Counted from the first letter of the stretch, positions 18,609 to 25,267 are shown. The stretch: 35,068 bases of DNA from Actinomycetes bacterium (GCA_023411615.1 JAEYOR010000071.1:1-35068); one strand, 5' to 3'. Numbers and translations are program-made. Notes: generated by a model from the letters alone, not told the origin.

Positions 18609-18643
18609 GTCCCGTTCCTTCCTCTGCGGTGACTGACGTGAGA
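18603..18643. promoter_or_regulatory. 9-bp inverted repeat over the recombinase start
   Basis: TCTCACGTC (18603-18611) and GACGTGAGA (18635-18643) are perfect inverted copies with 23 bp between them. The left arm covers the GTG start of the serine recombinase. It could be a recombinase-binding crossover site, an operator or an mRNA hairpin limiting translation. Confidence 0.4.
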
Positions 18644-18788
18644 GCGAATCGAACGCCAATACGGACGTTTTGGCTACACGGGTGTGAACTCGGCCCGTAG
18701 CAGAGAGAAGAGCGTCGGAGGCATTCCGCCCTACCCGGATGGGGTGTTTTCTGGCCGTAGGGCCGTCTACGTGTGGCGAGCACATGAT

Positions 18789-19496
18789 TTACCGCCTGCG
18801 CTTGCGGTGGCGCGGAGGAGGCGTCTCGCGGGCGAGGATGTGTCGCTCGATTGAATTGAGCCCAGGCTTAGGCGCGTTCTCGGCGATCGGCGGACCAGGG
18901 TGCTCCGGCACAGACCTCTCCGGTGCGGGCGGCAACGCCGGTGTTGCGAGGGACCGGCGCGGCCCCACGACCGAATGCTCAATGTCCCGGCGTTGGGCGT
19001 CAGTCAGGGCGGGCGACTTGCCTCGCTGGACGTTCCTGCGGCGGGCGTTGTCGAGCGCTTCGGTCAGGTCGTCGTCCGTCGCGTAGGTGTCGTAGGTCGG
19101 AAGCGACGCCTCTCCCGCTACGACTTCGGCATCGATGATCTTCTCCTCAATCACAACCGCTTCCACGGTCTCGTCCCACTTGCTCACCTTCAGGTCCACC
19201 TCGACCTCGGTCTTGCCGGACAGGCCCGCCCGGTCCAGCGCGTCTCGGATCGCCGCCAGACGCACAGGCGCGGGCTGCTTCTTGTCGAGCGCGATCAGCA
19301 GCAACTCAGCCATGAGCGTGTCCGACGCCATCAGCAACCGCACCATCGCCGCTCTCTTTACCTGCGGAGCACCACCACCGTGCATCCGGCAAACACTCGC
19401 CCCGCGGACCGCCCAGTTGGCGCAGGGCTTGCCGTTCTTCCTGCGCGCAGTGCATCGGGTCCCCTGCTCCATCAGGTCACTCACCACTTCTCCCAT
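18789..19496 (-). CDS. HGG zinc-motif protein, possible TerS-like satellite protein
   Basis: About 236 aa from the ATG at 19496; a GTG at 19484 with GGGAG upstream is an equally possible start. Near the N-terminus a zinc-finger-like Cys/His set occurs: Cys15, Cys25, Cys36 and His39 in the C-R-M-HGGGAPQV motif, characteristic of a family common in actinobacterial prophages and islands. Residues 45-105 are helical (VRLLMASDTLMAELLLIAL, VRLAAIRDALDRAGL), then comes an acidic segment and a Pro/Arg-rich tail ending RHRKRRR. Related phage proteins are often placed in the small-terminase slot, but no direct evidence here shows a terminase role. It lies between the putative origin and the recombinase genes, 180 bp before the serine recombinase start. 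Confidence 0.7.
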   Translation of the reverse strand: MGEVVSDLMEQGTRCTARRKNGKPCANWAVRGASVCRMHGGGAPQVKRAAMVRLLMASDTLMAELLLIALDKKQPAPVRLAAIRDALDRAGLSGKTEVEVDLKVSKWDETVEAVVIEEKIIDAEVVAGEASLPTYDTYATDDDLTEALDNARRRNVQRGKSPALTDAQRRDIEHSVVGPRRSLATPALPPAPERSVPEHPGPPIAENAPKPGLNSIERHILARETPPPRHRKRRR

Positions 19497-19527
19497 CTCT
19501 CGCAATGTCCACTTTCCGAACCCAGCC

Positions 19528-19570
19528 CCACCCGGACGGCACAGGCTCCCATCCGTCACCGTCCGGGTGG
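19528..19570. other. Perfect 12-bp hairpin beside the iteron cluster
   Basis: CCACCCGGACGG (19528-19539) and CCGTCCGGGTGG (19559-19570) pair perfectly around a 19-base loop. The plus strand continues T-rich (AGGTCTTGTTGTGT). It may be an origin structure or a terminator between the primase gene and the HGG gene. Confidence 0.55.
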
Positions 19571-19585
19571 AGGTCTTGTTGTGTA

Positions 19586-19746
19586 AGTGAGAACCGGGTC
19601 CGCGGTTCCTACTCCCTGTCTGTGTCGGGCCGTTCACAGTGAGAACCAGTGAGTGCCCTCCCCTAAAGGGGAGGGGCGCACTCTCATTGGCCGTCACTGG
19701 TGTGAACCCGCGCCGAGGTTCGCACTGGTTCTCACTGGTTCTCACT
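19586..19746. repeat. Iteron-like GGTTCTCACT repeats (putative origin)
   Basis: Three abutting 10-bp units at 19717-19746 (GGTTCGCACT, then two GGTTCTCACT). Inverted copies AGTGAGAACC lie at 19586-19595 and 19638-19647, with degenerate copies (AGTGAGTGCC at 19648, and near 19699). Between them lies a 9-bp-arm hairpin (CCCTCCCCT-AA-AGGGGAGGG, 19656-19675). The last units extend into the 3' end of the primase gene. Repeats of this type near a Rep/primase gene are typical of replication origins or of repressor-binding clusters. Confidence 0.6.
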
Positions 19747-21786
19747 CGGGCCTCCGCTCACCTTGAGGACGCGCGGATTGACCTCTCCGAGCGTGTGAAG
19801 AGTCGAGTTCTTTGGACCGGGGCCGCGCCGAATCCAGCCGCGACTCTCGGCCCAGTTGAGCGCGCTGCGCTTGGGGTCGGGCTTGGCCCCGTCCATCGCG
19901 TCGTGGACTGCTTTGGTGAGGAGAGGTTCGCCACCAGAAGCCTTGATGGCGTCGTACGCCTGAAGTGCGAGCGCCTCGCGGCGGCGCTCACTCGGCGAGG
20001 CCGTCGAACCGTCCCACCGGAGCAACCGTGTCGCCGGGTCGAACTGGATGCCGTCCATCGGCGGCAGGTCCACGTCTCGCCCGAACGCCGACAGCACGCG
20101 GGGCTCGTCGTAGGAACCCGTGTAGGTCCACTTGATGTCAGCCCAGCCACCGAGTCGTGTCGCCCCGCGCCCACGCAACGCCCGCAACCCGCGGTCGTCC
20201 GTGCTCTCGGCACCGTCGCCAGCCGACGACGCGTGGTGCACGAGATAGACCGTCTCCACGCCCGCGCGGGCTTTGATGCTGTCGAGGGCGCGAAGCCACT
20301 CCCCGACCTCGGAGTTGGAGTTCTCGTCGCCGTGGAACAGAGCCGAGAACGGGTCCAGCACCCACACTGCGACCCGCCGTGCCCTGAGCCACTCCACCGC
20401 CCAATCCGAGACCGTCGGCACGGTGAGCGAGAGGTCCTGTCCACGGAGGTGTAACGGGAACATGTCCTCCGGCCGCGCAAAGGCCATGTCCGAGAGCCAG
20501 AGATCGGCTTGCCGGTCGGAGAGCTCGGCGTTCCACCACGCCACCGCTCGGCCCTCCGGCACGGGCTCCACGTCGAATCGACCCAGGAAGGGCTCTCCAG
20601 CAAGAAGTGACCGAGCGACGTTGAGCGCGAGGACGGTCTTGCCTGCCTTCTCAACGGCGACCAGGAGGACGTTCGCGCCGACGAACGACAGCACCGCGAT
20701 CTGCTCTGGGAGCGGCGGCACGGGTGTCTTGAGTCGCTCGGCCAGGGACACACCGCCGTCGGGCGGCGTCCAGTAGCGGGAAGCGTCGAGGGCGCGGGCC
20801 TCGCGTTGGATTGCGAGGTCGTCGGCGCGTTGCGAGATGAGACGCCGCCGCGAGAGCGTAGCCTCGTCGGCTTCTTCTCGCAGACGCTCCATCTCGGCCA
20901 CCAACGCTTCGGCCGTGCCGTTCCGGTGGAGGAAGTAGTCCGAGACGTCTTCCTTGGAGCCACGAGGCAACCCGAGGTCGGTCAGGTCAAGAATGTGGAC
21001 GCTCGCGGCGACGTCCGCCAATGCCTCGGCTACCTTGCGGGCACCGGCTTGCCCGGCGTCGTCGCAGTCGTACGCGACAAACACTTCGCGGTCGGCGAGG
21101 CGATGCAGGTCGCGCGGCAACGTGCCCGCGCCACCCGTTCCCGAGAGCGCGACGTATGCGCCCTCGGAATGCTGGTTCGCGAGCAGCGCGTCTCGCTCGC
21201 CCTCGCAGAGCAGCACCGGACCGTCCCACCCGTCGAGCACCTCGCTCGGAAAGAGCACCGCGCCGCCGTGACCCTTGACGTTGCGCATCTTCTGGCCCGG
21301 TTCCGCTCCCGGCTTGTAGCGGCGGATGTTGTGCCACTTGCCGTTGACGCGGACAGGGAAGGTGATCCGGTCGCCGTCGATGCCAACACAGAACCGTTGC
21401 AATGTGTCATCAGTGAGACCTGCATCGGCGGTCAGGAATCGGTAGAGCGGCGACCCCTTGCCCCGGCGCATGAGCGCAGTGTGTTGGCGCTCGGGCAATG
21501 ACTGATCGGGGAGCGGCCTGGGGGCCTCGGACCGGCAGGACAGCGTGCTGGCGCGGGGTCGGCGGATCATTGAGCGTTCGCTCGTCAGACCCAGCGCCGC
21601 GACCACCTCGCTTGGCTCGCAGCCCGCGTGGCAAGTGATGAGCGCCTTGCCTCCCTCGCCTCGCCCTAGGGACAGCGAAGGCGCGAAGTCCTCGTGGGCG
21701 GGGCACAGCGCTTCGATCTGGCCCGAGTTGGTGTCCTCGGAGCGGACGTCGAGCAGCCGCCGGACAGTGTCGTAGTGCGGGAGCAT
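19732..21786 (-). CDS. Primase-helicase: CHC2 zinc finger, TOPRIM, RepA-like ATPase
   Basis: 684 aa in three parts. Residues 20-60 form a CHC2-type zinc finger (Cys28, His31, Cys52, Cys56 in CPAHEDFAPSL and TCHAGC), as in DnaG-type primases. Residues about 185-290 form a TOPRIM domain (CEGERD with Glu195; VAYDCDDAGQAG). Residues about 365-560 are a RecA/RepA-like ATPase (AAA_25 type) with Walker A VEKAGKT (Lys383), NAELSDRQ, and VWVLDPFSALF for Walker B. The C-terminal about 100 residues look like a winged-helix region (LTKAVHDAMDGAKPDPKRSALNW). This composition is usual for replication proteins of phage satellites and integrative plasmids. The ATG at 21786 is 16 bp after the excisionase-like gene; iteron-like repeats lie at its 3' end. 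Confidence 0.9.
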   Translation of the reverse strand: MLPHYDTVRRLLDVRSEDTNSGQIEALCPAHEDFAPSLSLGRGEGGKALITCHAGCEPSEVVAALGLTSERSMIRRPRASTLSCRSEAPRPLPDQSLPERQHTALMRRGKGSPLYRFLTADAGLTDDTLQRFCVGIDGDRITFPVRVNGKWHNIRRYKPGAEPGQKMRNVKGHGGAVLFPSEVLDGWDGPVLLCEGERDALLANQHSEGAYVALSGTGGAGTLPRDLHRLADREVFVAYDCDDAGQAGARKVAEALADVAASVHILDLTDLGLPRGSKEDVSDYFLHRNGTAEALVAEMERLREEADEATLSRRRLISQRADDLAIQREARALDASRYWTPPDGGVSLAERLKTPVPPLPEQIAVLSFVGANVLLVAVEKAGKTVLALNVARSLLAGEPFLGRFDVEPVPEGRAVAWWNAELSDRQADLWLSDMAFARPEDMFPLHLRGQDLSLTVPTVSDWAVEWLRARRVAVWVLDPFSALFHGDENSNSEVGEWLRALDSIKARAGVETVYLVHHASSAGDGAESTDDRGLRALRGRGATRLGGWADIKWTYTGSYDEPRVLSAFGRDVDLPPMDGIQFDPATRLLRWDGSTASPSERRREALALQAYDAIKASGGEPLLTKAVHDAMDGAKPDPKRSALNWAESRGWIRRGPGPKNSTLHTLGEVNPRVLKVSGGPSENQ

Positions 21787-21804
21787 GGGAGCCGGACCAC
21801 CCGC

Positions 21805-22038
21805 CTACTCGCCGCGCGCGGGCTGAGTGCAGCGGGCCACCCAGTCGTCCAACTGCTCCGGCGTGTGAAACACGCGCGTCCCGCCGAGGCGAGTTGTGGC
21901 GAGGTCGCCCCGCTCGCGAGCGCGGCGGATCATGCGCGCAGACACTCCGAGGTAGGCCGCAGCCTGTTCGGTCGTGTAGAAGGTGTGGGCCTGCGCCGGC
22001 AGCAGTAGCCGCTCGGTGTATGGACTCGGCTCGTCCAT
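21805..22038 (-). CDS. Excisionase-like MerR/AlpA-type HTH protein
   Basis: 77 aa. It has a winged-helix 'helix_turn_helix, excisionase family' pattern: FYTTEQAAAYLGVSARMIRR at about 20-39, RGDLATTRLGGTRVFHTPEQLDDWV at about 44-68. Proteins of this form act as recombination directionality factors or as transcription regulators next to the replication gene. The ATG at 22038 follows AGGAGAGAACA. It precedes the primase-helicase on the same strand and is separated from the upstream small-gene series by a terminator-like hairpin. Excision versus regulation cannot be distinguished here. Confidence 0.85.
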   Translation of the reverse strand: MDEPSPYTERLLLPAQAHTFYTTEQAAAYLGVSARMIRRARERGDLATTRLGGTRVFHTPEQLDDWVARCTQPARGE

Positions 22039-22065
22039 TGTTCTCTCCTGTTCTCGGTTGACCGA

Positions 22066-22133
22066 CCGAGCCCAGGCATGGAAAAGGACCTCGGGCTCGG
22101 CCAGCGTGTGCTGGCTGATACATCGAGGTCCTT
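22066..22133 (-). terminator. Nested hairpins / possible attenuator before xis-primase
   Basis: On the minus strand, AAGGACCTCG (22133-22124) pairs with CGAGGTCCTT (22093-22084), followed directly by TTCC, enclosing an inner GCCAGC/GCTGGC hairpin (22115-22100). A second possible stem pairs CCGAGCCC (22100-22093) with GGGCTCGG (22073-22066) and would compete at its edge. It lies between the 180-aa gene stop and the xis-like gene. The basic reading is a terminator; an attenuation switch is inference. Confidence 0.5.
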
Positions 22134-22239
22134 CCTCGTTCTATTGGCGACGTGTCTCGCAGAAGCGATTCACGATTCGGGTCCTACCCTCAACGCCATG
22201 TGGACTGCATCGCAGTCCTATTCAGTTGTCCTCAGATTC

Positions 22240-22782
22240 TCACGCCACTGATACTTGACTGTCCAGTTCCTCTCGCCGTTGGTGGAGCCGCATCGGCCTG
22301 AAGCGGGGACTGTCGGTCACATTCGGCTCGGCGGCGAGTGTCACGGTCGCGAAGCCCCGCTCATCCAGTGCAGCGAGGACCTCCCACCCTCTCTCGTCGG
22401 TGCGGCTCGGGTACGAGCCCCAGAACACGGTTTCGAGGTAGTGCGCGACCCGGCGAGCCGACGACGAGAACAGCCACCCGTGCCGCTCCGCGACGATGAG
22501 CCGGAACGCCGCCTCGTGAAGCAGCGAGTTGCCGAGCGGGAGGTCGTCTGCGGCGGGCGGCTGAATCCGGGTCGTGGCCCGCTCGATCATCGACAACTTC
22601 CGCAGTGGGCTAGTGCCGAGGCGTGGGGGCGACCAATGCTCCCGGGGAAGCAGATGCGCTGCCTCCCAGAAGTCCGGAATCGTGGCGGGCAGGGCGTGGA
22701 AGTCGAGCGCCAGCGTCCCGCGCGTGGGAGGACGCCGACCGACCCCGCCCAGGAGAGGCGCGCGGGACGCTGGCCGTTTCAT
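22240..22782 (-). CDS. Unknown protein, fourth gene of RHH unit
   Basis: 180 aa. A basic, Pro/Arg-rich N-terminal 25 residues is followed by a domain with TLALDFHALPATIPDFWEAAHLLP, LSMIERATTRIQPP, and FRLIVAERHGWLFSSSARRVAHYLE. No catalytic motif or membrane segment is recognised. The ATG at 22782 overlaps the previous stop by 4 bp (ATGA), which decides the start; a longer reading to 22863 would run through the previous gene. Last gene before the terminator-like hairpin. It could be an element-specific replication or regulation accessory protein, but nothing in the sequence proves this. Confidence 0.65.
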   Translation of the reverse strand: MKRPASRAPLLGGVGRRPPTRGTLALDFHALPATIPDFWEAAHLLPREHWSPPRLGTSPLRKLSMIERATTRIQPPAADDLPLGNSLLHEAAFRLIVAERHGWLFSSSARRVAHYLETVFWGSYPSRTDERGWEVLAALDERGFATVTLAAEPNVTDSPRFRPMRLHQRREELDSQVSVA

Positions 22783-23213
22783 AGTGTGTGCCTCACGATC
22801 TTCCACTTGTCCATGAGGCTCATGTACGTCGAGTACGGGTCCTCGAGTTTCTTCTCGACCCACTCCAGATCGTCGACCGACTTGTCGAGGCTCGCCTTGG
22901 TTCGGGTGAACTGGGCGGACAAGGCTTCGTATCGGGCCGCGAGCGCCTCAGACGGAGGCGCACCATTACGTAGCGGCTCGCCGATCTCGGTCTCCAGCGC
23001 GACGACGGTCTCGGCGAGGCGTCCGGCCTGTTGGCGCGCGTTGGCTCGGATCGTCTCTGCGCGGGCCACGGTCTGCCTCTCGAACTCACGGACCTTGTCG
23101 AACACTGCCCGGTCAACCGCTCGGACGTTGCGCGCCTCACTCACGCGATTCGGATAGGTCAGTTCTCGCGCGACCCTGCGGAGGTCGTGGGGGTGTTCGG
23201 GAATCCTCTTCAC
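22779..23213 (-). CDS. Coiled-coil protein of unknown function
   Basis: 144 aa, highly charged and almost wholly alpha-helical by appearance, with heptad-like spacing from about 35 to 130 (VFDKVREFERQTVARAETIR, LAARYEALSAQFTRTKASL, DDLEWVEKKLED). No signal, membrane segment or enzyme motif. The ATG at 23213 overlaps the preceding gene (ATGA) and its stop overlaps the next start, so it is part of a translationally coupled series. Possibly a scaffold- or partner-type protein; function unknown. Confidence 0.65.
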   Translation of the reverse strand: MKRIPEHPHDLRRVARELTYPNRVSEARNVRAVDRAVFDKVREFERQTVARAETIRANARQQAGRLAETVVALETEIGEPLRNGAPPSEALAARYEALSAQFTRTKASLDKSVDDLEWVEKKLEDPYSTYMSLMDKWKIVRHTL

Positions 23214-23434
23214 TGGGCTCGCCCTCCTCGGGTCTTGGACTTGGCGAGTGCGCGAATGCGCTCTCGATTGGCACGATTCGTCTCGGCGTCGTCGAGGGCG
23301 TCCACGAAAGCGTCGGACACGGTGCGGTGCCGCGAGTCGAAGTCGGCGACGCTGGTCGCCAGGCGCTCCTTGTCTCGATTGATCTTGCCCACGGCTGTGA
23401 CGCTTGCGGCGCGTGGGTACTCAGGCAGGTCCAT
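23210..23434 (-). CDS. Small charged helical protein, unknown
   Basis: 74 aa, rich in Asp, Arg and Ala, predicted helical (VADFDSRHRTVSDAFVDALD, then RANRERIRALAKSKTRGGRA). The ATG at 23434 lies inside the end of the RHH gene (14-bp overlap) and the stop overlaps the next start by 4 bp. No family recognised. The tight overlaps on both sides support it being a real gene. Confidence 0.6.
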   Translation of the reverse strand: MDLPEYPRAASVTAVGKINRDKERLATSVADFDSRHRTVSDAFVDALDDAETNRANRERIRALAKSKTRGGRAQ

Positions 23435-23666
23435 CTGCTGCTCCTTGCTTGCTGTCGCGGAGTCGGCCCCGGCTGGGAGCGGGGTCGGCGTCGTAGGTGA
23501 ATGAGGGTGGAACGACCTCCTTGTCCTGGAGGTACTCGACGATCGCGTGGCGGATGATCTCGGCCTTGGCGACGCGGAACATGCGGACGACGGCGTTGAG
23601 TCCTTCGTCCATCTCAGAAGGCAACCGGACCTCGGTGGTCCGAAAGCCGGGCTTTGCGTTGGTCAT
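23421..23666 (-). CDS. Ribbon-helix-helix DNA-binding protein
   Basis: 81 aa. Residues about 8-50 have the RHH pattern: a beta strand TTEVRLPSEMDEGLNAVVRM followed by FRVAKAEIIRHAIVEYLQ. Such proteins repress their own operon or act as antitoxins or relaxosome accessory proteins. The ATG at 23666 starts a four-gene overlapping unit. A perfect 12-bp palindrome lies 62 bp upstream. The C-terminal 25 residues are a disordered Pro/Arg/Ser/Asp tail. A regulator role is the best guess from its position at the divergent promoter. Confidence 0.8.
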   Translation of the reverse strand: MTNAKPGFRTTEVRLPSEMDEGLNAVVRMFRVAKAEIIRHAIVEYLQDKEVVPPSFTYDADPAPSRGRLRDSKQGAADGPA

Positions 23667-23727
23667 ACTTCTACCTAAGCCTGGCTATGGTGGCCGCCGC
23701 TGAGAATCGGCCGTTTTTCTTTTTCGC

Positions 23728-23739
23728 AAAGTGCACTTT
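23728..23739. promoter_or_regulatory. Palindrome AAAGTGCACTTT, candidate RHH operator
   Basis: A perfect 12-bp palindrome in the 134-bp region between the divergent RHH gene and the small plus-strand ORF. It is flanked by an AT-rich run (TTTTTCTTTTTCGC at 23714-23727), unusual in this GC-rich DNA. It is suitably placed to control either promoter. Confidence 0.45.
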
Positions 23740-23800
23740 CGGGTGTTCTTGATCACAGAGCGGCCGTCGCGGCGCATGGTCGCGGACGTAGCGTTGAAGC

Positions 23801-24019
23801 ATGAACGCACAGGATCCTCGCAACGCCACCGTCGCAATGAACGGCCCGTACCGCTCAGAGTTCGGCGGCCTCTATGGCGACAACGCAACAGCCCCGGATG
23901 GCTCGCCCCGCCGTCTGAGGACGCGCGAACTCGCACGAGAGATGCGCCGAGCCGGGCTCGGGACGATCAGAAGTGGAGTCGATCGCGCTAGTGAGTCTGG
24001 GTCTGATCCGATGAACTAG
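23801..24019 (+). CDS. Small ORF, possible protein of unknown function
   Basis: 72 aa, divergent from the RHH gene. It reads MNAQDPRNATVAMNGPYRSE..., with a helical basic stretch RRLRTRELAREMRRAGLG, and its codon use is similar to its neighbours. A weak GAAG precedes the ATG. Its stop interlocks with the FRG gene stop (CTAG, convergent). No homology recognised; a moderate chance that it is not expressed. Confidence 0.35.
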   Translation: MNAQDPRNATVAMNGPYRSEFGGLYGDNATAPDGSPRRLRTRELAREMRRAGLGTIRSGVDRASESGSDPMN

Positions 24020-24954
24020 TCCGGGAGATGCGGCGAGACCTTAGTCGCCATCCCATATAGGTCCCCATAGAGGGAAGACACGGAGTATCCGTAGTCGCGC
24101 TCGATGCGATCGCGGATCTGACTCACAGCGCCCGAACCTATCCGGATTGTGAATGCAGGTGTTGACCGATCTGTCTGCTTCGCCCGTGTGTGGTCGTTGG
24201 GTTTGAACGGGATCGAACCCGCGTCGCGCAACGGCCCGATGTGCCACCGTTTGTCAATGTGTCCGGGGCCCATGGTGAAGCCGTTGGACCCGCCATAGCT
24301 GAATGGCACTCCGTCCACGATGAAGGCGGCGTTCTGAGCCGGAATGCGCGGGTTGTACGCAGGCGGCACCCAAATGCGCCTGTTGGTTCCATCTCCCCAG
24401 GAGTGCTCTCGTCTCTCCTTGGTCGACGTCCAGTCGAACCACGCGGGTGTCCGAGAGCCCCACTGCGATTCCAACCCAATTCCGTCTCCCCCGTAGAAGC
24501 AGAACATGCGCGCGTCGGTCGGGGGTGCAGGCGAACCGTCGGGGCGATACTGCTGCTCGACGGCAAACCAAGCCGCAATGAGAGGGTTCTTTGTGACATC
24601 CAGTAGCCGTGTGGGTCCGCCGTAGTGCTGGATGTGGGCGAAGATTTCCAGTGCGGACATGTTGTCGAATCGCCAGTCTCTCCGGGCCCGACTCAGTATC
24701 CGCTTCTCCTCCGAGACCATGAGGTCCTCGGTCACGGCGCGGCGCGTGCACTTCAACCGCCTGTATAAGGAACTGTAGAGGCCGAACGTTGCGTCGGTCA
24801 CACCGCGCCAGTACAGATCACCCTGTCCGTGCCTTTCGTTGATCTCGTCGATTCGCGCATGGAGTTCACTCCACGAACTGACGGTGTCTCCAGCCCAAGG
24901 GTCAAACACGTCGGCGGGACGTGTAGTCGATTCAAACAGGATTGGCTGTGCCAT
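24016..24954 (-). CDS. FRG-domain protein, likely antiphage cargo
   Basis: 312 aa. The FRG domain is unmistakable: YWRGVTDATFGLYSSLYRRL at 48-67 and HIQHYGGPTRLLDVTKNPLI at 107-126, followed by AAWFAV. The C-terminal half (about 145-312) is a separate segment with WFDWTSTKERREHSW and VPPAYNPRIPAQNAAFIVDG, ending in a probable helix-turn region (SQIRDRIERDYGYSVSSLYG). FRG proteins are repeatedly found in defence islands; their chemistry is not settled. It is the rightmost gene of the element, 198 bp from attR, a normal cargo position. The ATG at 24954 lacks a clear Shine-Dalgarno. Third-position GC looks lower by eye than in flanking genes, consistent with acquisition. Confidence 0.85.
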   Translation of the reverse strand: MAQPILFESTTRPADVFDPWAGDTVSSWSELHARIDEINERHGQGDLYWRGVTDATFGLYSSLYRRLKCTRRAVTEDLMVSEEKRILSRARRDWRFDNMSALEIFAHIQHYGGPTRLLDVTKNPLIAAWFAVEQQYRPDGSPAPPTDARMFCFYGGDGIGLESQWGSRTPAWFDWTSTKERREHSWGDGTNRRIWVPPAYNPRIPAQNAAFIVDGVPFSYGGSNGFTMGPGHIDKRWHIGPLRDAGSIPFKPNDHTRAKQTDRSTPAFTIRIGSGAVSQIRDRIERDYGYSVSSLYGDLYGMATKVSPHLPD

Positions 24955-25001
24955 CCGTTCACGCTAGCGGGAGAAACGCCTGTTCTGCGCGATTGGGTAG
25001 C

Positions 25002-25025
25002 ATCCCCTCCAGAATCCCCTCCGAC
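25002..25025 (+). repeat. Candidate integrase arm-type sites, right
   Basis: Two direct copies of ATCCCCTCC at 25002 and 25014 (12-bp spacing), about 130 bp inside attR. They match the left pair near attL in sequence and orientation (CCCCTCC core). Pairs of direct repeats on both arms are the usual binding sites of the N-terminal domain of tyrosine integrases. Confidence 0.45.
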
Positions 25026-25152
25026 CGCGCCACCCTTCTGAACGACCGGCGCCGACCACGCCGACCCCAACACGCTCCGCACGCCGCTCGCACGGACCCG
25101 ACCGCACTCAGTCGGGCCAGGACGGTCTGAGCCGGTCGCCCCTCCGCAGCGT

Positions 25153-25197
25153 CTTTTAATCCGCGGGTCGTGGGTTCGAGCCCCACGGGGCCCACTC
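25153..25197 (+). repeat. attR (45-bp direct repeat, right)
   Basis: Exact copy of 14300-14344, the 3' part of tRNA-Lys from the anticodon loop through the acceptor end plus ACTC. The 5' half of the tRNA is missing, so it is a displaced tRNA remnant and marks the junction with the host chromosome. Confidence 0.95.
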
Positions 25198-25267
25198 TGT
25201 GATGACTCACGACATCGTTATGCGGCGTCTCACCGCATTGTTCACATGAAGCCCCTCTGTGGACGCG

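Larger units (their letters stand above)
14300..25197. mobile_element. Integrated element in tRNA-Lys, about 10.85 kb
   Basis: Bounded by exact 45-bp direct repeats (14300-14344 and 25153-25197), the left one forming the 3' part of tRNA-Lys. It contains a tyrosine integrase, an excisionase-like protein, a primase-helicase, a putative iteron origin, an RHH regulator, a serine recombinase, a predicted R-M pair and an FRG protein. Absence of recognisable structural phage genes and FtsK/TraB- or relaxase-type genes argues for a satellite or mobilisable/integrated replicon, not a prophage or self-transmissible element. One unit plus one repeat copy (10,853 bp) would circularise. Confidence 0.9.

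Noticed and set aside
19586..19746. CRISPR array
   Set aside because: Repeats are only 10 bp, abutting or inverted, with no spacers of regular length and no cas genes.
25153..25197. Second tRNA-Lys gene
   Set aside because: Only the 3' part from the anticodon loop is present; no D arm or 5' acceptor strand, so it is the attR remnant.
14300..25197. Complete prophage
   Set aside because: No capsid, portal, tail, large terminase or lysis genes could be seen in 10.9 kb.
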